Assembly (NCBI RefSeq): GCF_002223055.1
Contig: NZ_NKFL01000007.1
Location: 1 to 64,000 of the forward strand
Direction: 5' to 3'
Length of the DNA stretch: 64,000 bases
Origin: Burkholderia sp. HI2500
GTDB taxonomy: Bacteria; Pseudomonadota; Gammaproteobacteria; Burkholderiales; Burkholderiaceae
The translations under genes and the position numbers were made by a program. A model generated the notes under the pieces. The model was not told the origin of the DNA, ran no database searches, and saw nothing but the letters and a program-made list of their open reading frames with translations. This document shows positions 1 to 8,311 of this stretch, piece by piece (position 1 is the first letter of the stretch; each line of letters opens with the position of its first letter).

Positions 1-2
1 TT

Positions 3-117
3 TGCCTGATGACCATAGCGAGTCGGTCCCACCCCTTCCCATCCCGAACAGGACCGTGAAACGACTCTACGCCGATGATAGTGCGGATTCCCGTGTGAAA
101 GTAGGTAATCGTCAGGC
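3..117 (+). rRNA. rrf: 5S ribosomal RNA
   Basis: The stretch has the typical proteobacterial 5S layout. The 5' end TGCCTGATG pairs with the 3' end (CGTCAGGC) to form helix I. The conserved CCATCCCGAACAGGACCGTGAAACG-type loop region is present in the middle, and the length is about 115 nt. It would be the last gene of an rRNA operon whose 16S and 23S genes lie upstream of the window. Exact ends are uncertain by one to three bases. Confidence 0.95.
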
Positions 118-128
118 TCCCTAAGCCG

Positions 129-158
129 AAAACCCCCGCCCGAAAGGCGGGGGTTTTT
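129..158 (+). terminator. Rho-independent terminator of the rRNA operon
   Basis: A GC-rich stem (AACCCCCGCC / GGCGGGGGTT, loop CGAAA) is followed by a run of T, directly downstream of the 5S gene. This is a standard intrinsic terminator closing the rRNA operon. Confidence 0.9.
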
Positions 159-254
159 GCATTTGGGCGGCGGAAATGCACAAGGAATCGGAGCGGGCGG
201 CAATGTTCTTTAGCCCGAGATCCCATGGAAGAACCGCATCGACGGCATCGCCAC

Positions 255-971
255 TCAACAAACGACGACCGTAAATTCGACTCCGGATTCAAAGTCCAGG
301 GTCGTGGTCGAAAACCGCGGGTCGTTGTCGAGGTAGTGCTTGTACGGTCGAACGGCGTCCTCTGCTGTGTACATGTTGTCGGCCAGTACGACCGATCCCG
401 GGCGCAGCAGGCGCTCGATCTGCTTGAAGAGCCTCAGATAGGCGTCGGCCCATACATCGATGAACACCATGTCGAAAGTGCCGTCCAGTTCGGCGACGGT
501 CTCGAATACGTCGCCCTCCCGCATGTCGACATAGGCATCCAGGCCCGCCGTCCTGACGTGAGCGCGCAAATGTGCGCACTTGAGCGGATCACGTTCGGTC
601 GCGACGACAACGCCACGGCCCAACGTGCGCAGCGCCTCGGCGAAATACAGCGTGGATACGCCGCATGAACTGCCAAGTTCAAGGATTCTGGCCGGTCGTT
701 GCGAGAGCACCATGTTGCGCAAGAATCCGCCCGTTTCCGGCGACACGGCCAACGATAGCGGACTGCCTTCGGGGGAATCGAAGTCGTCGCTGGACAGCCC
801 GACCGTTTCGAGAAACCGCCCCCGCAGACGGGGCGCGATCGCTTCGTATTCCTCGGCTAACGACAGAAAATCCTCGTTCGATCCCTGGAACTGCGCACGG
901 GCGCGGGCGACGATTTCGGTCCGGCTCTCTTCGTGGAGCCGCTGCAGAAGAGCGATGGTGGGTGACGCCAT
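255..971 (-). CDS. SAM-dependent O-methyltransferase (catechol-OMT-like)
   Basis: A predicted cytoplasmic methyltransferase of 238 aa. The SAM-binding motif I is visible as ILELGSSCGVST (residues 96-107). It is preceded by the SPETGGFL signature (77-84) typical of the small-molecule O-methyltransferase family. The metal-binding acidic motif MVFIDVWADAY follows at 168-178. The start is an ATG with AAGGAA a few bases upstream. Family members methylate catechol-like or caffeoyl-CoA-like hydroxyls using a divalent metal; the substrate here cannot be read. It lies about 105 bp downstream of the ferredoxin gene on the same strand, so it may belong to the ECF sigma transcription unit, but that link is inference. 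Confidence 0.85.
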   Translation of the reverse strand: MASPTIALLQRLHEESRTEIVARARAQFQGSNEDFLSLAEEYEAIAPRLRGRFLETVGLSSDDFDSPEGSPLSLAVSPETGGFLRNMVLSQRPARILELGSSCGVSTLYFAEALRTLGRGVVVATERDPLKCAHLRAHVRTAGLDAYVDMREGDVFETVAELDGTFDMVFIDVWADAYLRLFKQIERLLRPGSVVLADNMYTAEDAVRPYKHYLDNDPRFSTTTLDFESGVEFTVVVC

Positions 972-1076
972 GTGCGTTCCTTGAAGAGATTGATTCGGTC
1001 GACGCAGTATTCAGCGGCGGCATCTCTCATCAGAGATGCCGCGCTGTCGCTCGATATCGGCGATACACGGAGGTTG

Positions 1077-1379
1077 CTATACCGTACGGGCAAGCGTGAT
1101 TGCGCGTTCGGGGCACGCCGTCACACACAGTCCGCATGACCGGCACGCGTGCGCATTCGGCGTATAGGCGACCTTCATTCCATGCACGCGCTGCTTCAGG
1201 CGATGCATCAGATCAAGGCCGAGGTAATCGACTTTGTCGATGCGCCGGATCTCGAACACGTTCTCGGGACAAACGGCGACACAATCCCCTTTGCCTTCGC
1301 AGCGCTTCAGATCGACGACCGGCGCAATCACACCCGGCTTCTGTTTGCAGCCGCCCGTTGATTTGTCGGGCATGTTCAT
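1077..1379 (-). CDS. Small two-cluster ferredoxin
   Basis: A 100-residue electron carrier. The first Cys motif is C27-x5-C33-x3-C37-P and the second is C79-x2-C82-x2-C85-x3-C89-P. The second is a classic [4Fe-4S] motif. The first lacks one of the usual closely spaced ligands, as in 7Fe ferredoxins, so that cluster may be [3Fe-4S]. The ATG at 1379 overlaps the stop of the upstream membrane-protein gene by 4 bases (ATGA), which predicts translational coupling. A second in-frame ATG lies two codons later. It sits in an apparent operon with an ECF sigma factor, suggesting an envelope or redox stress role. The partner enzyme is unknown. Confidence 0.85.
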   Translation of the reverse strand: MNMPDKSTGGCKQKPGVIAPVVDLKRCEGKGDCVAVCPENVFEIRRIDKVDYLGLDLMHRLKQRVHGMKVAYTPNAHACRSCGLCVTACPERAITLARTV

Positions 1380-1684
1380 TCTCCCGTGGGCCGGTTGCTG
1401 CCGGATCGCCACGCGGTCCGGAAATGCTCGCGTTCCTCGGGGGTCATGGACTCCCACTTGCGCCAGTGGCGTCGACCGCGCCAGCCGTGATGTCCGCGGA
1501 ATCCGCCGAACAGGATGCGGCTCAACACGAGCAGGCCCAGCGCATGGGCGAAGTCGATCGTACGGGCGCCGACGAATAGCGCCGGCATGACCCAGTTCCA
1601 TAACATCATGACGACCCATCCGAGCACGCCTATCGCGATCAACACGAGAAGCGCCTTGCCTGCACATCTGATTCGGAAATTCAT
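1376..1684 (-). CDS. Small inner-membrane protein of the ECF sigma operon
   Basis: A 102-residue protein with no family I can name. Residues 11-33 form a strong transmembrane segment and 48-62 a second, shorter hydrophobic stretch. The tail (64-77) is rich in His, Arg and Trp (GHHGWRGRRHWRKW), and an acidic helix MTPEEREHFRTAW (80-92) follows. It begins 12 bp after the ECF sigma gene and overlaps the ferredoxin by ATGA. A small membrane protein cotranscribed with an ECF sigma factor is the usual place for an anti-sigma factor. There is no recognisable zinc anti-sigma motif, so that role is only a hypothesis. Confidence 0.7.
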   Translation of the reverse strand: MNFRIRCAGKALLVLIAIGVLGWVVMMLWNWVMPALFVGARTIDFAHALGLLVLSRILFGGFRGHHGWRGRRHWRKWESMTPEEREHFRTAWRSGSNRPTGE

Positions 1685-1696
1685 CTGTCGATTCCT

Positions 1697-2281
1697 CTAG
1701 GTGTTATCCAGTTCGTCATAAATGGGCTGCAGTCGGGCACGCAAATGCAAGACCGCATAGCGTTTGCGAGCGAGCAGCGTATTGAGCGCGACACCGCTTT
1801 GTGCGGCCATTTCCTTGAAAGACTGGCCCTCCAGCTCGTGTGCGATAAATACCTCCCGCTGATTGGTCGGCAACTCGTCGAGCGCATCCTGCAAGGCCTT
1901 GAGCACGAGCGTGCGCGCATAGCGTGCTTCGGGGCCGGCATCATGCGCCGGTAGCGCGAGGTCCAGGCGATACTCACCGTTTGTGTCATCGTCGACCTCG
2001 GGCAGATCGGTCAGCGGCTGCTCCTTCTTCTTGCGAAAACGGTCAACGATGCGGTTGCGCGCGGCACGGAAAAGCCACGCACTCGCCTGCTCGATTGGCG
2101 CAGGAAGTCGATACGCCTGTACGAATTCGTGAAACACATCCTGCAGGATGTCCTCGGCGTCGTCCGGGTCGCGAATCCGACGCCGGATAAAATTCACTAG
2201 CCTCGATCGTTCACGCATCACTGTCGCTGTGATGTCGCGGTCTGGGTCGGTCATCGTGTGCGAAGTGGGTGGCGATTCCAT
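1697..2281 (-). CDS. ECF-type RNA polymerase sigma factor
   Basis: A 194-residue group IV sigma factor with sigma-2 at about residues 23-88 (contains DPDDAEDILQDVFHEF) and sigma-4 at about 126-180 (LPTNQREVFIAHELEGQSF, then a helix-turn-helix). The acidic linker at 91-115 is typical. The ATG at 2281 has AGG six bases upstream; the internal Met10 has no ribosome binding site. A short inverted repeat CCTGAA-N5-TTCAGG (2285-2301) lies in the leader just before the start and could affect translation or be an operator. Downstream genes encode a membrane protein and a ferredoxin, so the factor probably answers a membrane or redox signal. No ECF -35/-10 pair was recognised upstream. Confidence 0.9.
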   Translation of the reverse strand: MESPPTSHTMTDPDRDITATVMRERSRLVNFIRRRIRDPDDAEDILQDVFHEFVQAYRLPAPIEQASAWLFRAARNRIVDRFRKKKEQPLTDLPEVDDDTNGEYRLDLALPAHDAGPEARYARTLVLKALQDALDELPTNQREVFIAHELEGQSFKEMAAQSGVALNTLLARKRYAVLHLRARLQPIYDELDNT

Positions 2282-2815
2282 GTACCTGAAGACGTTTCAG
2301 GCGCGCGAATATTGTGGCGAGAGAAAAAAATCTGCTGCCGAATGCGTCGGCCTTGCGGTGATACCCTTTATCGTTGGCTAAGCCGGGAGCGCACTTATCG
2401 TCGGCGGCTCGTCAAATACGCGTGCCGGAGCGGAATCGATGCCTGATCCCGTCTCTCGGCTTCGACACGCTGAACGAGATGCCTTTCTGCTACCGGCCAC
2501 GCGGAAGTCGACCGAATCGCGATGCAGATAGACCGTCAAACCTCCGGCGAACCGGAACATGGCAACCTTCCGCGTATCCGGACGAGCGTTGACAGTTCTT
2601 CAAGGCTCCCTGCTACGCGCCCCGGTCAGTCCGCACGGTATCCGATCTTGCCGGATCGGCACGTCCGTCTTTCAATCCACGGTTCTGCCGATCCGTTGCG
2701 CACACTGGTCTGGCCAGTCAGGCCTTAAGTTCCCGCAGCCGCTGTCGTTAAACAGGACGTTGCCCGCTTTCGGCGAGCCCATTCATATAACGCGGTAACG
2801 GAGATCGAAGTCATC
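2282..2815. other. Intergenic region, divergent promoters expected
   Basis: About 530 bp between the leftward sigma-factor gene and the rightward chemoreceptor. Short open frames here have no coding character or recognisable homology. Apart from the CCTGAA/TTCAGG repeat next to the sigma start, no feature stands out. Confidence 0.5.
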
Positions 2816-4645
2816 ATGTTGTCCTCGATTCGTGCACGGATACTCGCGACCTGCGTCGCCATCGTGGTAACGGCGCTGGCCGTGACAGGCGGCCTGGTCT
2901 ATTACGTCGTCAAGCAACACAACGACGCGACAATCGACCAGAATCACAAGTCGATCCTCGCCGGGCACGCGCTGGCGATCAACGAATGGGTGGCCAGCAG
3001 AGGCCGGGAAACCCAGGCACTCGCGGACACGATCCCGATCGGCGAGGGCGACCCGCTGCCGGCGCTGAAGTTGCTTGGGAAGTCGGGCGGCTTCGAGGTG
3101 TTGACGCTCGGCCTGCCGGACAAGACCGCGTTCTCGAACGTGCCGCTCGCACCCGGCTACGACCCGACATCACGCCCGTGGTACAAGCAGGCCGTCAGCG
3201 CCGGCAGCCTGGTCGTGACGGCACTCTATCGTGATGCAACGACCGGCAAGCCGGCTGTCGCGTTCGCGGTGCCCGTGGTGCGCGACGGCACGGTGAAGGG
3301 CGTGCTGGCCGCCAGCCTGTTCATGGAGAGCGTGAGCTCGATCGTCACCTCGGTACACCCGACACCCGCGAGCTTCGCATTTCTGGTGGACAAGAGCGGA
3401 CGCGTGATTGCGTCGGCCAAGACCGACCTGATCATGAAACCGGCAACCGGTCTTTCGCCGGCACTCGACGCCGACCACCTCGGCGCGCTGCAAACCGCGT
3501 CCGAGCCCGTCGCGGTCGACATCGACGGCGCCACCAAGCTGCTGCGGGCCCAGCCGATCGCGGGTACCGACTGGTCCCTCGTGCTCGCGCTCGACAAGGC
3601 CGACGTGACGGCCGGCATGCGCGCGGTCGCGACGACGACACTGGCGGCGATCCTGATCGTGGCCGTGATCGCGGCCGCGCTCGTCGGCGCGATGACGAAC
3701 GCGGCCTTCAAGCGCATCCTGCTGGTTCGCGACGCGCTGACGGATGTCTCGACCGGCAGCGGCGACCTGACGAAACGCCTGCCTGCCGACGGCGCGGACG
3801 AAGCCGCGCAGATCGCGCATGCGTTCAACCTGTTCGCCGAAAAGATCAGTACGATCCTGCTGCAGATTCGCGAGTTCAGCGAATCCGTCAACCTCGCGAG
3901 CGCCGAGATCGCGCAGGGCAACCAGGATCTGTCCGGGCGGACCGAGCATGCTGCATCGAGCTTGCAGGAAACCGCCGCCGCGCTCGAGGAAATCGCCGGC
4001 ACGGCCCGCAACTCGGCCGATGCCGCGAGCCAGGTGAGCCGTCTCGCGGAATCGGCGTCGGACGTCGCGGTGCGCGGCGGCACGGTCGTCAGCGAAGTCG
4101 TCTCGACGATGAACGAGATCACGCAGGCGTCGAGCGAGATCGCCAACATCGTCGGCGTGATCGACGGCATCGCGTTCCAGACCAACATTCTCGCGTTGAA
4201 CGCTGCCGTCGAGGCCGCACGTGCGAACGAGCACGGCCGGGGCTTTGCGGTCGTCGCGGGCGAGGTGCGAGCGCTCGCGCAGCGCAGCGCGCAGGCCGCC
4301 AAGGAAATCAAGCAGTTGATTCACTCGTCGGTCGAGAAGATCGAGGGAGGCTCGGGACTCGTCCAGACGGCCGGCACGACGATGAACGAAATCGTCGAGG
4401 GCGTGCGCAGCATCACGAGCGTGATTGCGGAAATTACCGTGGCCGCCAAGGAGCAGAGCACGGGGATCGAGCAGGTGAATCAGGCGGTGTCGCATCTCGA
4501 CAATGCGACGCAGCAGAACGCGGCGCTCGTCGAGCAGTCCGCGGCGGCCGCGACGTTGCTGCGCGAGCAGGCCGCCAGGCTCGCGCAGACGGTCGGCGAG
4601 TTCAAGCTCGAGGACCGCCGCGCGATGACGTTGCAGTCAGCGTGA
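2816..4645 (+). CDS. Methyl-accepting chemotaxis protein
   Basis: A 609-residue transmembrane chemoreceptor. An N-terminal membrane segment (about 8-31) is followed by a periplasmic dCACHE-like sensor (about 35-265; contains SRPWYKQAV and [11 protein letters not shown], typical of amino-acid or carboxylate sensing double-Cache domains). A second membrane helix (about 271-293), a HAMP domain and a long cytoplasmic coiled coil follow. The highly conserved hairpin tip includes [18 protein letters not shown] (from about residue 453). The C-terminus lacks an NWETF-type pentapeptide, so it probably does not tether CheR/CheB directly. It is monocistronic. The ligand cannot be named from sequence. 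Confidence 0.95.
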   Translation: MLSSIRARILATCVAIVVTALAVTGGLVYYVVKQHNDATIDQNHKSILAGHALAINEWVASRGRETQALADTIPIGEGDPLPALKLLGKSGGFEVLTLGLPDKTAFSNVPLAPGYDPTSRPWYKQAVSAGSLVVTALYRDATTGKPAVAFAVPVVRDGTVKGVLAASLFMESVSSIVTSVHPTPASFAFLVDKSGRVIASAKTDLIMKPATGLSPALDADHLGALQTASEPVAVDIDGATKLLRAQPIAGTDWSLVLALDKADVTAGMRAVATTTLAAILIVAVIAAALVGAMTNAAFKRILLVRDALTDVSTGSGDLTKRLPADGADEAAQIAHAFNLFAEKISTILLQIREFSESVNLASAEIAQGNQDLSGRTEHAASSLQETAAALEEIAGTARNSADAASQVSRLAESASDVAVRGGTVVSEVVSTMNEITQASSEIANIVGVIDGIAFQTNILALNAAVEAARANEHGRGFAVVAGEVRALAQRSAQAAKEIKQLIHSSVEKIEGGSGLVQTAGTTMNEIVEGVRSITSVIAEITVAAKEQSTGIEQVNQAVSHLDNATQQNAALVEQSAAAATLLREQAARLAQTVGEFKLEDRRAMTLQSA

Positions 4646-4694
4646 GAAGGGCGATACCGGGTGCGTCTGGCGGCGGTGCCGACGGACGTTGCAA

Positions 4695-5159
4695 TCAGAT
4701 CGTGATCCTCACGATCGGGAAGTACCTGCCCGGGACGACGCTCGATTCCTTTTCGCCGATTTTTTCGGCGCCGAGCGCCAGATAGAACGGAAGCGCATTG
4801 GGGTCCGCTTCGATCACGAAGCTCCTGATCCCTCTCGCGACGCTTTCCCTGCGGACCTCTTCCCACAGTGCCCGGGCGACACCGCGGCCCATGTGGTCGG
4901 GATGGACGAACAGCCATCCGGGCGTCGGGCGATCCGATTCCGATGACGCCCGGACCCAGAACCCGATGATTGCCGCGCCGGACTCCGCAACGTATCCGAT
5001 CGACCCGTCGATCGTCTCCGGCGCAATCGTGAGATCGCTCTGCCACAAGTCCAGCCAGTCCTGCGGATAGCCCCAGTGTGCCTTCGAAATGCGAGCCAGC
5101 CGCGTGAGTGCGTCCGCGTCCGCGGTACGGGCAGCGCGTACGGTGAATGCTTGGTGCAT
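4695..5159 (-). CDS. GNAT family N-acetyltransferase
   Basis: A 154-residue single-domain acetyltransferase. Motif A, which binds acetyl-CoA pyrophosphate, is VHPDHMGRGVARAL at 85-98, and motif B is NALPFYLALGAE at 121-132. The ATG at 5159 has AGGAGA at the right distance; a longer open frame upstream is not supported. Acetyl donor and fold are family knowledge; the acceptor (amine, peptide or small metabolite) cannot be told. It converges on the chemoreceptor gene, with about 50 bp between the stops. Confidence 0.85.
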   Translation of the reverse strand: MHQAFTVRAARTADADALTRLARISKAHWGYPQDWLDLWQSDLTIAPETIDGSIGYVAESGAAIIGFWVRASSESDRPTPGWLFVHPDHMGRGVARALWEEVRRESVARGIRSFVIEADPNALPFYLALGAEKIGEKESSVVPGRYFPIVRITI

Positions 5160-5275
5160 CTCGTCTCCTGTGATGGTCGACACCTTCGTCGGGGTATCGC
5201 CCGGCTCGCATCGACTCAGCTCAACGCCGGATTCGCGGGGCTTGCCGACTCGAAGGAACGTCGCGCACGACGCAG

Positions 5276-5647
5276 CTACGCGACCTGCGATGCATGCCCG
5301 GCGACGATGCGCCAGCCGGCGGATGATCGGCGCCAGAGCCGAGTATAGGCAAACATGCCGTCGAACGCCGTGCCGTCGAAATGGCCGGCGAGTCTCGCCT
5401 TCGTCGTGGTCAGGATCATCTCGCCGATCGCGCATGCGCGTGTTTCCTGCACATCGAGCCTGTCGAGGCGCAGCAGCTTCGCGCGATGCGCGGCCAGGTC
5501 GTCCTCCTTCGAGATGACCTGGCCGGTCGGAACGGTGAACGCCAGGTCGTCGTCCAGCAACGCATCGAGCGCTTCGACATCGTTGGCCAGCATCGCGGCA
5601 CGAAGCGCGATTTCACTGGGTTCGATCGCTGTACGGATTGCATCCAT
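5276..5647 (-). CDS. SnoaL-like / DUF4440 nuclear-transport-factor-2 fold protein
   Basis: A 123-residue protein with the hallmark pattern of the NTF2-like superfamily: an N-terminal helix (EIALRAAMLANDVEALDALL), then DDLAFTVPTGQVISKEDDLAAHR and a C-terminal strand RLWRRSSAGWRIVAGHASQ. The start at 5647 is preceded by GAGG at 7 bases, while the in-frame ATG five codons earlier has a weaker site. Members are small-molecule isomerases, hydrolases or ligand binders; no substrate is evident. It may be cotranscribed with the GNAT gene (about 115 bp gap) and with the membrane protein upstream. Confidence 0.75.
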   Translation of the reverse strand: MDAIRTAIEPSEIALRAAMLANDVEALDALLDDDLAFTVPTGQVISKEDDLAAHRAKLLRLDRLDVQETRACAIGEMILTTTKARLAGHFDGTAFDGMFAYTRLWRRSSAGWRIVAGHASQVA

Positions 5648-5739
5648 GTCAGGGCCTCGCATCGTCTCTGAAGGTCTGTGGTTCAGCTCATACCGGCGAG
5701 CAACAGCAGCAACGAACATACCGCACCGTCGGATACCGT

Positions 5740-6339
5740 CTACCGCGCGTTCGACAGCGATTGGCGCCGGACGAGCATCACCACGCAGATGCCGATCGAC
5801 GCGATGACGTTGACGGCCGGATAGAACGCGACCGCGATGCTCCACGTGCTCAACGCCAGCAACGCCAGCGCGTACTTGAGCACGCACAGCGCGAAATACG
5901 TGAGGCTCTCGCTCCACGGATCGCGGATCGTCTTGCGGACGGTCGGGCCGAGGCCGGCCAGCTCGATCAGCGTGACCAGACAGATCGAGAGCGTCGGGTC
6001 GTTGGTCAGCATCCACAGCGGAATGGCCGACAGGGCCGCGACCAGGAAAAACCAGTCGACGCGGGTCCAGCCGCGTTCTCCCCGAAAGATGCTTGCCACC
6101 AGCGTTAGGAAGCAGGTAACGGCAATGGCTGCCGTGCACCACGCGGACGGCCCGGCACCCGCGACGAACTGGCCGGCCGCCGCGATCGCCGTGACGACCG
6201 ACCACACGAGCCAGGTGAACAGATGCGGGCGAATCGTGCGCCGGTAGATGGCGAGCGCATACGGAATCGCCGCCAGCAAAGACACGGCCGTTCCTATCAC
6301 GCCGAAGATCGAAGCGGCGCCATGATCGACATTCACCAT
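5740..6339 (-). CDS. Multi-spanning integral membrane protein of unknown function
   Basis: A 199-residue hydrophobic protein with about six or seven predicted membrane helices (for example SIFGVIGTAVSLLAAIPYAL near the N-terminus). The repeated layout of short helices and the Pro/Tyr residues of the first helix recall PQ-loop or SemiSWEET-like small transporters, but no diagnostic motif is present. The ATG at 6339 has AAGGA eight bases upstream. An alternative ATG at 6348 lacks spacing. It is probably the first gene of the leftward group that includes the SnoaL-like protein and the acetyltransferase. Confidence 0.65.
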   Translation of the reverse strand: MVNVDHGAASIFGVIGTAVSLLAAIPYALAIYRRTIRPHLFTWLVWSVVTAIAAAGQFVAGAGPSAWCTAAIAVTCFLTLVASIFRGERGWTRVDWFFLVAALSAIPLWMLTNDPTLSICLVTLIELAGLGPTVRKTIRDPWSESLTYFALCVLKYALALLALSTWSIAVAFYPAVNVIASIGICVVMLVRRQSLSNAR

Positions 6340-6724
6340 CGTCAGCATCCTTGTTCCCACTGGCCGACCAGTATGTGGTTGGACTGGGCGGGGCGCAACG
6401 TCGTACCGGCCAGATGTCGTCGCGGATGACACGTCGAATCTCATCGGAAAGCCGACGCGATCGCACACAAACAAACGGCACCGGGATCGCGACGTGGCAG
6501 GAAAACCCACTGCACGACCGCGGAATGAATAGAAATAACCTCTTCAATGAGAAGAAAAACTGTTCTTTCAAATCTCTTTTTGACGACCGACAGTTTGCCA
6601 ACCGGACGACTGCGGCGATGCGCGGCGGTCATGGGCATCGGTCGTGCCCGCTGGCGTCTTTCGTCGGGTCGAGTTCAGGCGCAGAACAACGCACAAACGC
6701 CTGGTCGTCAAAACGGAGTCTTGA
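6340..6724. other. Divergent intergenic region
   Basis: About 385 bp between the leftward membrane protein and the rightward aldehyde dehydrogenase. It contains a notably AT-rich patch (about 6520-6600) for this genome, consistent with promoters. No clear -35/-10 pair, operator repeat or gene was recognised. Confidence 0.5.
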
Positions 6725-8230
6725 ATGAACCCAACTTCAGCAGAAACTCTTCAGCACGCGAACTGGAGACGCCTCGCGGCGCAAGTGGTGCCGAGAACAC
6801 TCGCGCAAATCGGCGGGCGCGGCGTGCCGGCTCGAAGCGGTCGGACGTTCACCGCGATCAATCCGGCGACGGAGGCCGTCATCGCGGAAGTCGCGTCGTG
6901 CGATGCACCGGACGTCGACGACGCCGTGCGCGCCGCGCGTCACGCGTTCGAATCCGGCGTCTGGTCACGTTGCGCGCCGGCCGAGCGCAAGCGCGTGCTG
7001 TGCCGGCTGGGCGAACTCATCGCAGCGCACGGCGCGGAGCTCGCGCTGCTCGACTCGCTCAACATGGGCAAGCGCGTGGCGGACGCGTTCAGCATCGACG
7101 TGCCGGCCGCGGGCGGCCTGTTCAGCTGGTACGGCGAAGCCGTCGACAAGCTGCATGGCGAAGTCGCGTCGACGGACCCCGGCAACCTCGCGGTCGTCAC
7201 GCGCGAACCGTTGGGCGTGGTCGGTGCCGTGGTGCCGTGGAATTTTCCGCTCGACATGGTCGCGTGGAAGGTCGCGCCCGCGCTGGCGGCCGGCAACAGT
7301 GTCGTGCTGAAGCCGGCGGAGCAATCGCCGCTGTCCGCATTGCGTCTCGCGGAACTGGCGCTCGAGGCCGGCCTGCCGCCGGGCGTGCTGAACGTCGTGC
7401 CGGGCTACGGCGAGACCGCAGGGCGTGCGCTCGGGCTGCATCCCGACGTGGACGTGCTCGCCTTCACCGGGTCGACGGCCGTCGGCAAGAAATTCCTCGA
7501 GTACGCCGCGCAGTCGAACATGAAGCAGGTGTGGCTCGAGTGCGGCGGCAAGAGCCCGAACCTGGTCTTCGACGATACGGACGATCTCGACCTGGCCGCA
7601 CGCAAGGCTTGCTTCGGCATCTTCTTCAACCAGGGCGAGGTGTGTTCCGCCAACTCGCGGCTGCTGGTCCAGCGTTCGATTCACGATGCGTTCGTCGACC
7701 GGCTGATTGCGCATGCCGCCGCGTTCATGCCGGGCGATCCGCTCGATCCGGCGAGCGGGATGGGGGCCATCGTCGACGAGCAGCAGCATCGGCGCGTGCG
7801 CGAGTGGATCGCACGCGGCCGCGATAGCGCGACGCTCGCGATCGGCGGAGGCGCGCCGCGCGTCGACGGCAAGGGCTACTTCATCGAGCCGACGATCTTC
7901 ATCGACGTGAAGCACGACGACCCCATCGCGCGCGAGGAGATCTTCGGGCCGGTGCTGTCGGTGATGGCGTTCGACACCGAGGACGAGGCCATCCGGCTCG
8001 CGAACGACTCGATTTATGGGCTGGCCGCGTCGCTCTGGACCGGCAGCCTGTCGCGCGCGCACCGCGTATCCGGGCGGCTGCGTGCCGGCACGGTGTCCGT
8101 CAACACCGTCGATGCGCTGAGCGCGCAGACGCCGTTCGGCGGGTTCCGCCAGTCGGGCTTCGGCCGCGATCTTTCGCTGCATGCGATCGACAAGTACACG
8201 GGCCTCAAGACAACCTGGATCAGTTACTGA
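6725..8230 (+). CDS. NAD(P)-dependent aldehyde dehydrogenase (PuuC-like)
   Basis: A 501-residue aldehyde dehydrogenase. The general-base Glu272 lies in LECGGKSPNLVF and the catalytic nucleophile Cys307 in NQGEVCSANSR. The cofactor-site motifs VPWNFPLD and FTGSTAVGKK are intact, and the length is typical of the family. The closest style is the gamma-glutamyl-gamma-aminobutyraldehyde/aminoaldehyde dehydrogenase group. The next gene is a class III aminotransferase and the one after is a permease, which suggests oxidation of the aldehyde formed by transamination of an omega-amine such as a polyamine. That substrate is inferred only. Confidence 0.9.
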   Translation: MNPTSAETLQHANWRRLAAQVVPRTLAQIGGRGVPARSGRTFTAINPATEAVIAEVASCDAPDVDDAVRAARHAFESGVWSRCAPAERKRVLCRLGELIAAHGAELALLDSLNMGKRVADAFSIDVPAAGGLFSWYGEAVDKLHGEVASTDPGNLAVVTREPLGVVGAVVPWNFPLDMVAWKVAPALAAGNSVVLKPAEQSPLSALRLAELALEAGLPPGVLNVVPGYGETAGRALGLHPDVDVLAFTGSTAVGKKFLEYAAQSNMKQVWLECGGKSPNLVFDDTDDLDLAARKACFGIFFNQGEVCSANSRLLVQRSIHDAFVDRLIAHAAAFMPGDPLDPASGMGAIVDEQQHRRVREWIARGRDSATLAIGGGAPRVDGKGYFIEPTIFIDVKHDDPIAREEIFGPVLSVMAFDTEDEAIRLANDSIYGLAASLWTGSLSRAHRVSGRLRAGTVSVNTVDALSAQTPFGGFRQSGFGRDLSLHAIDKYTGLKTTWISY

Positions 8231-8311
8231 TTCGACGCGGCGGCCCGCATGCGGTTGCGCCGCGCAACACGACCACGCTTTTCATCCACACAACGAACCG
8301 GAGACTCGCCC

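Noticed and set aside
3170..4495. Long minus-strand open frames opposite the chemoreceptor
   Set aside because: The plus strand encodes a complete receptor; the antisense sequence has no recognisable domain.
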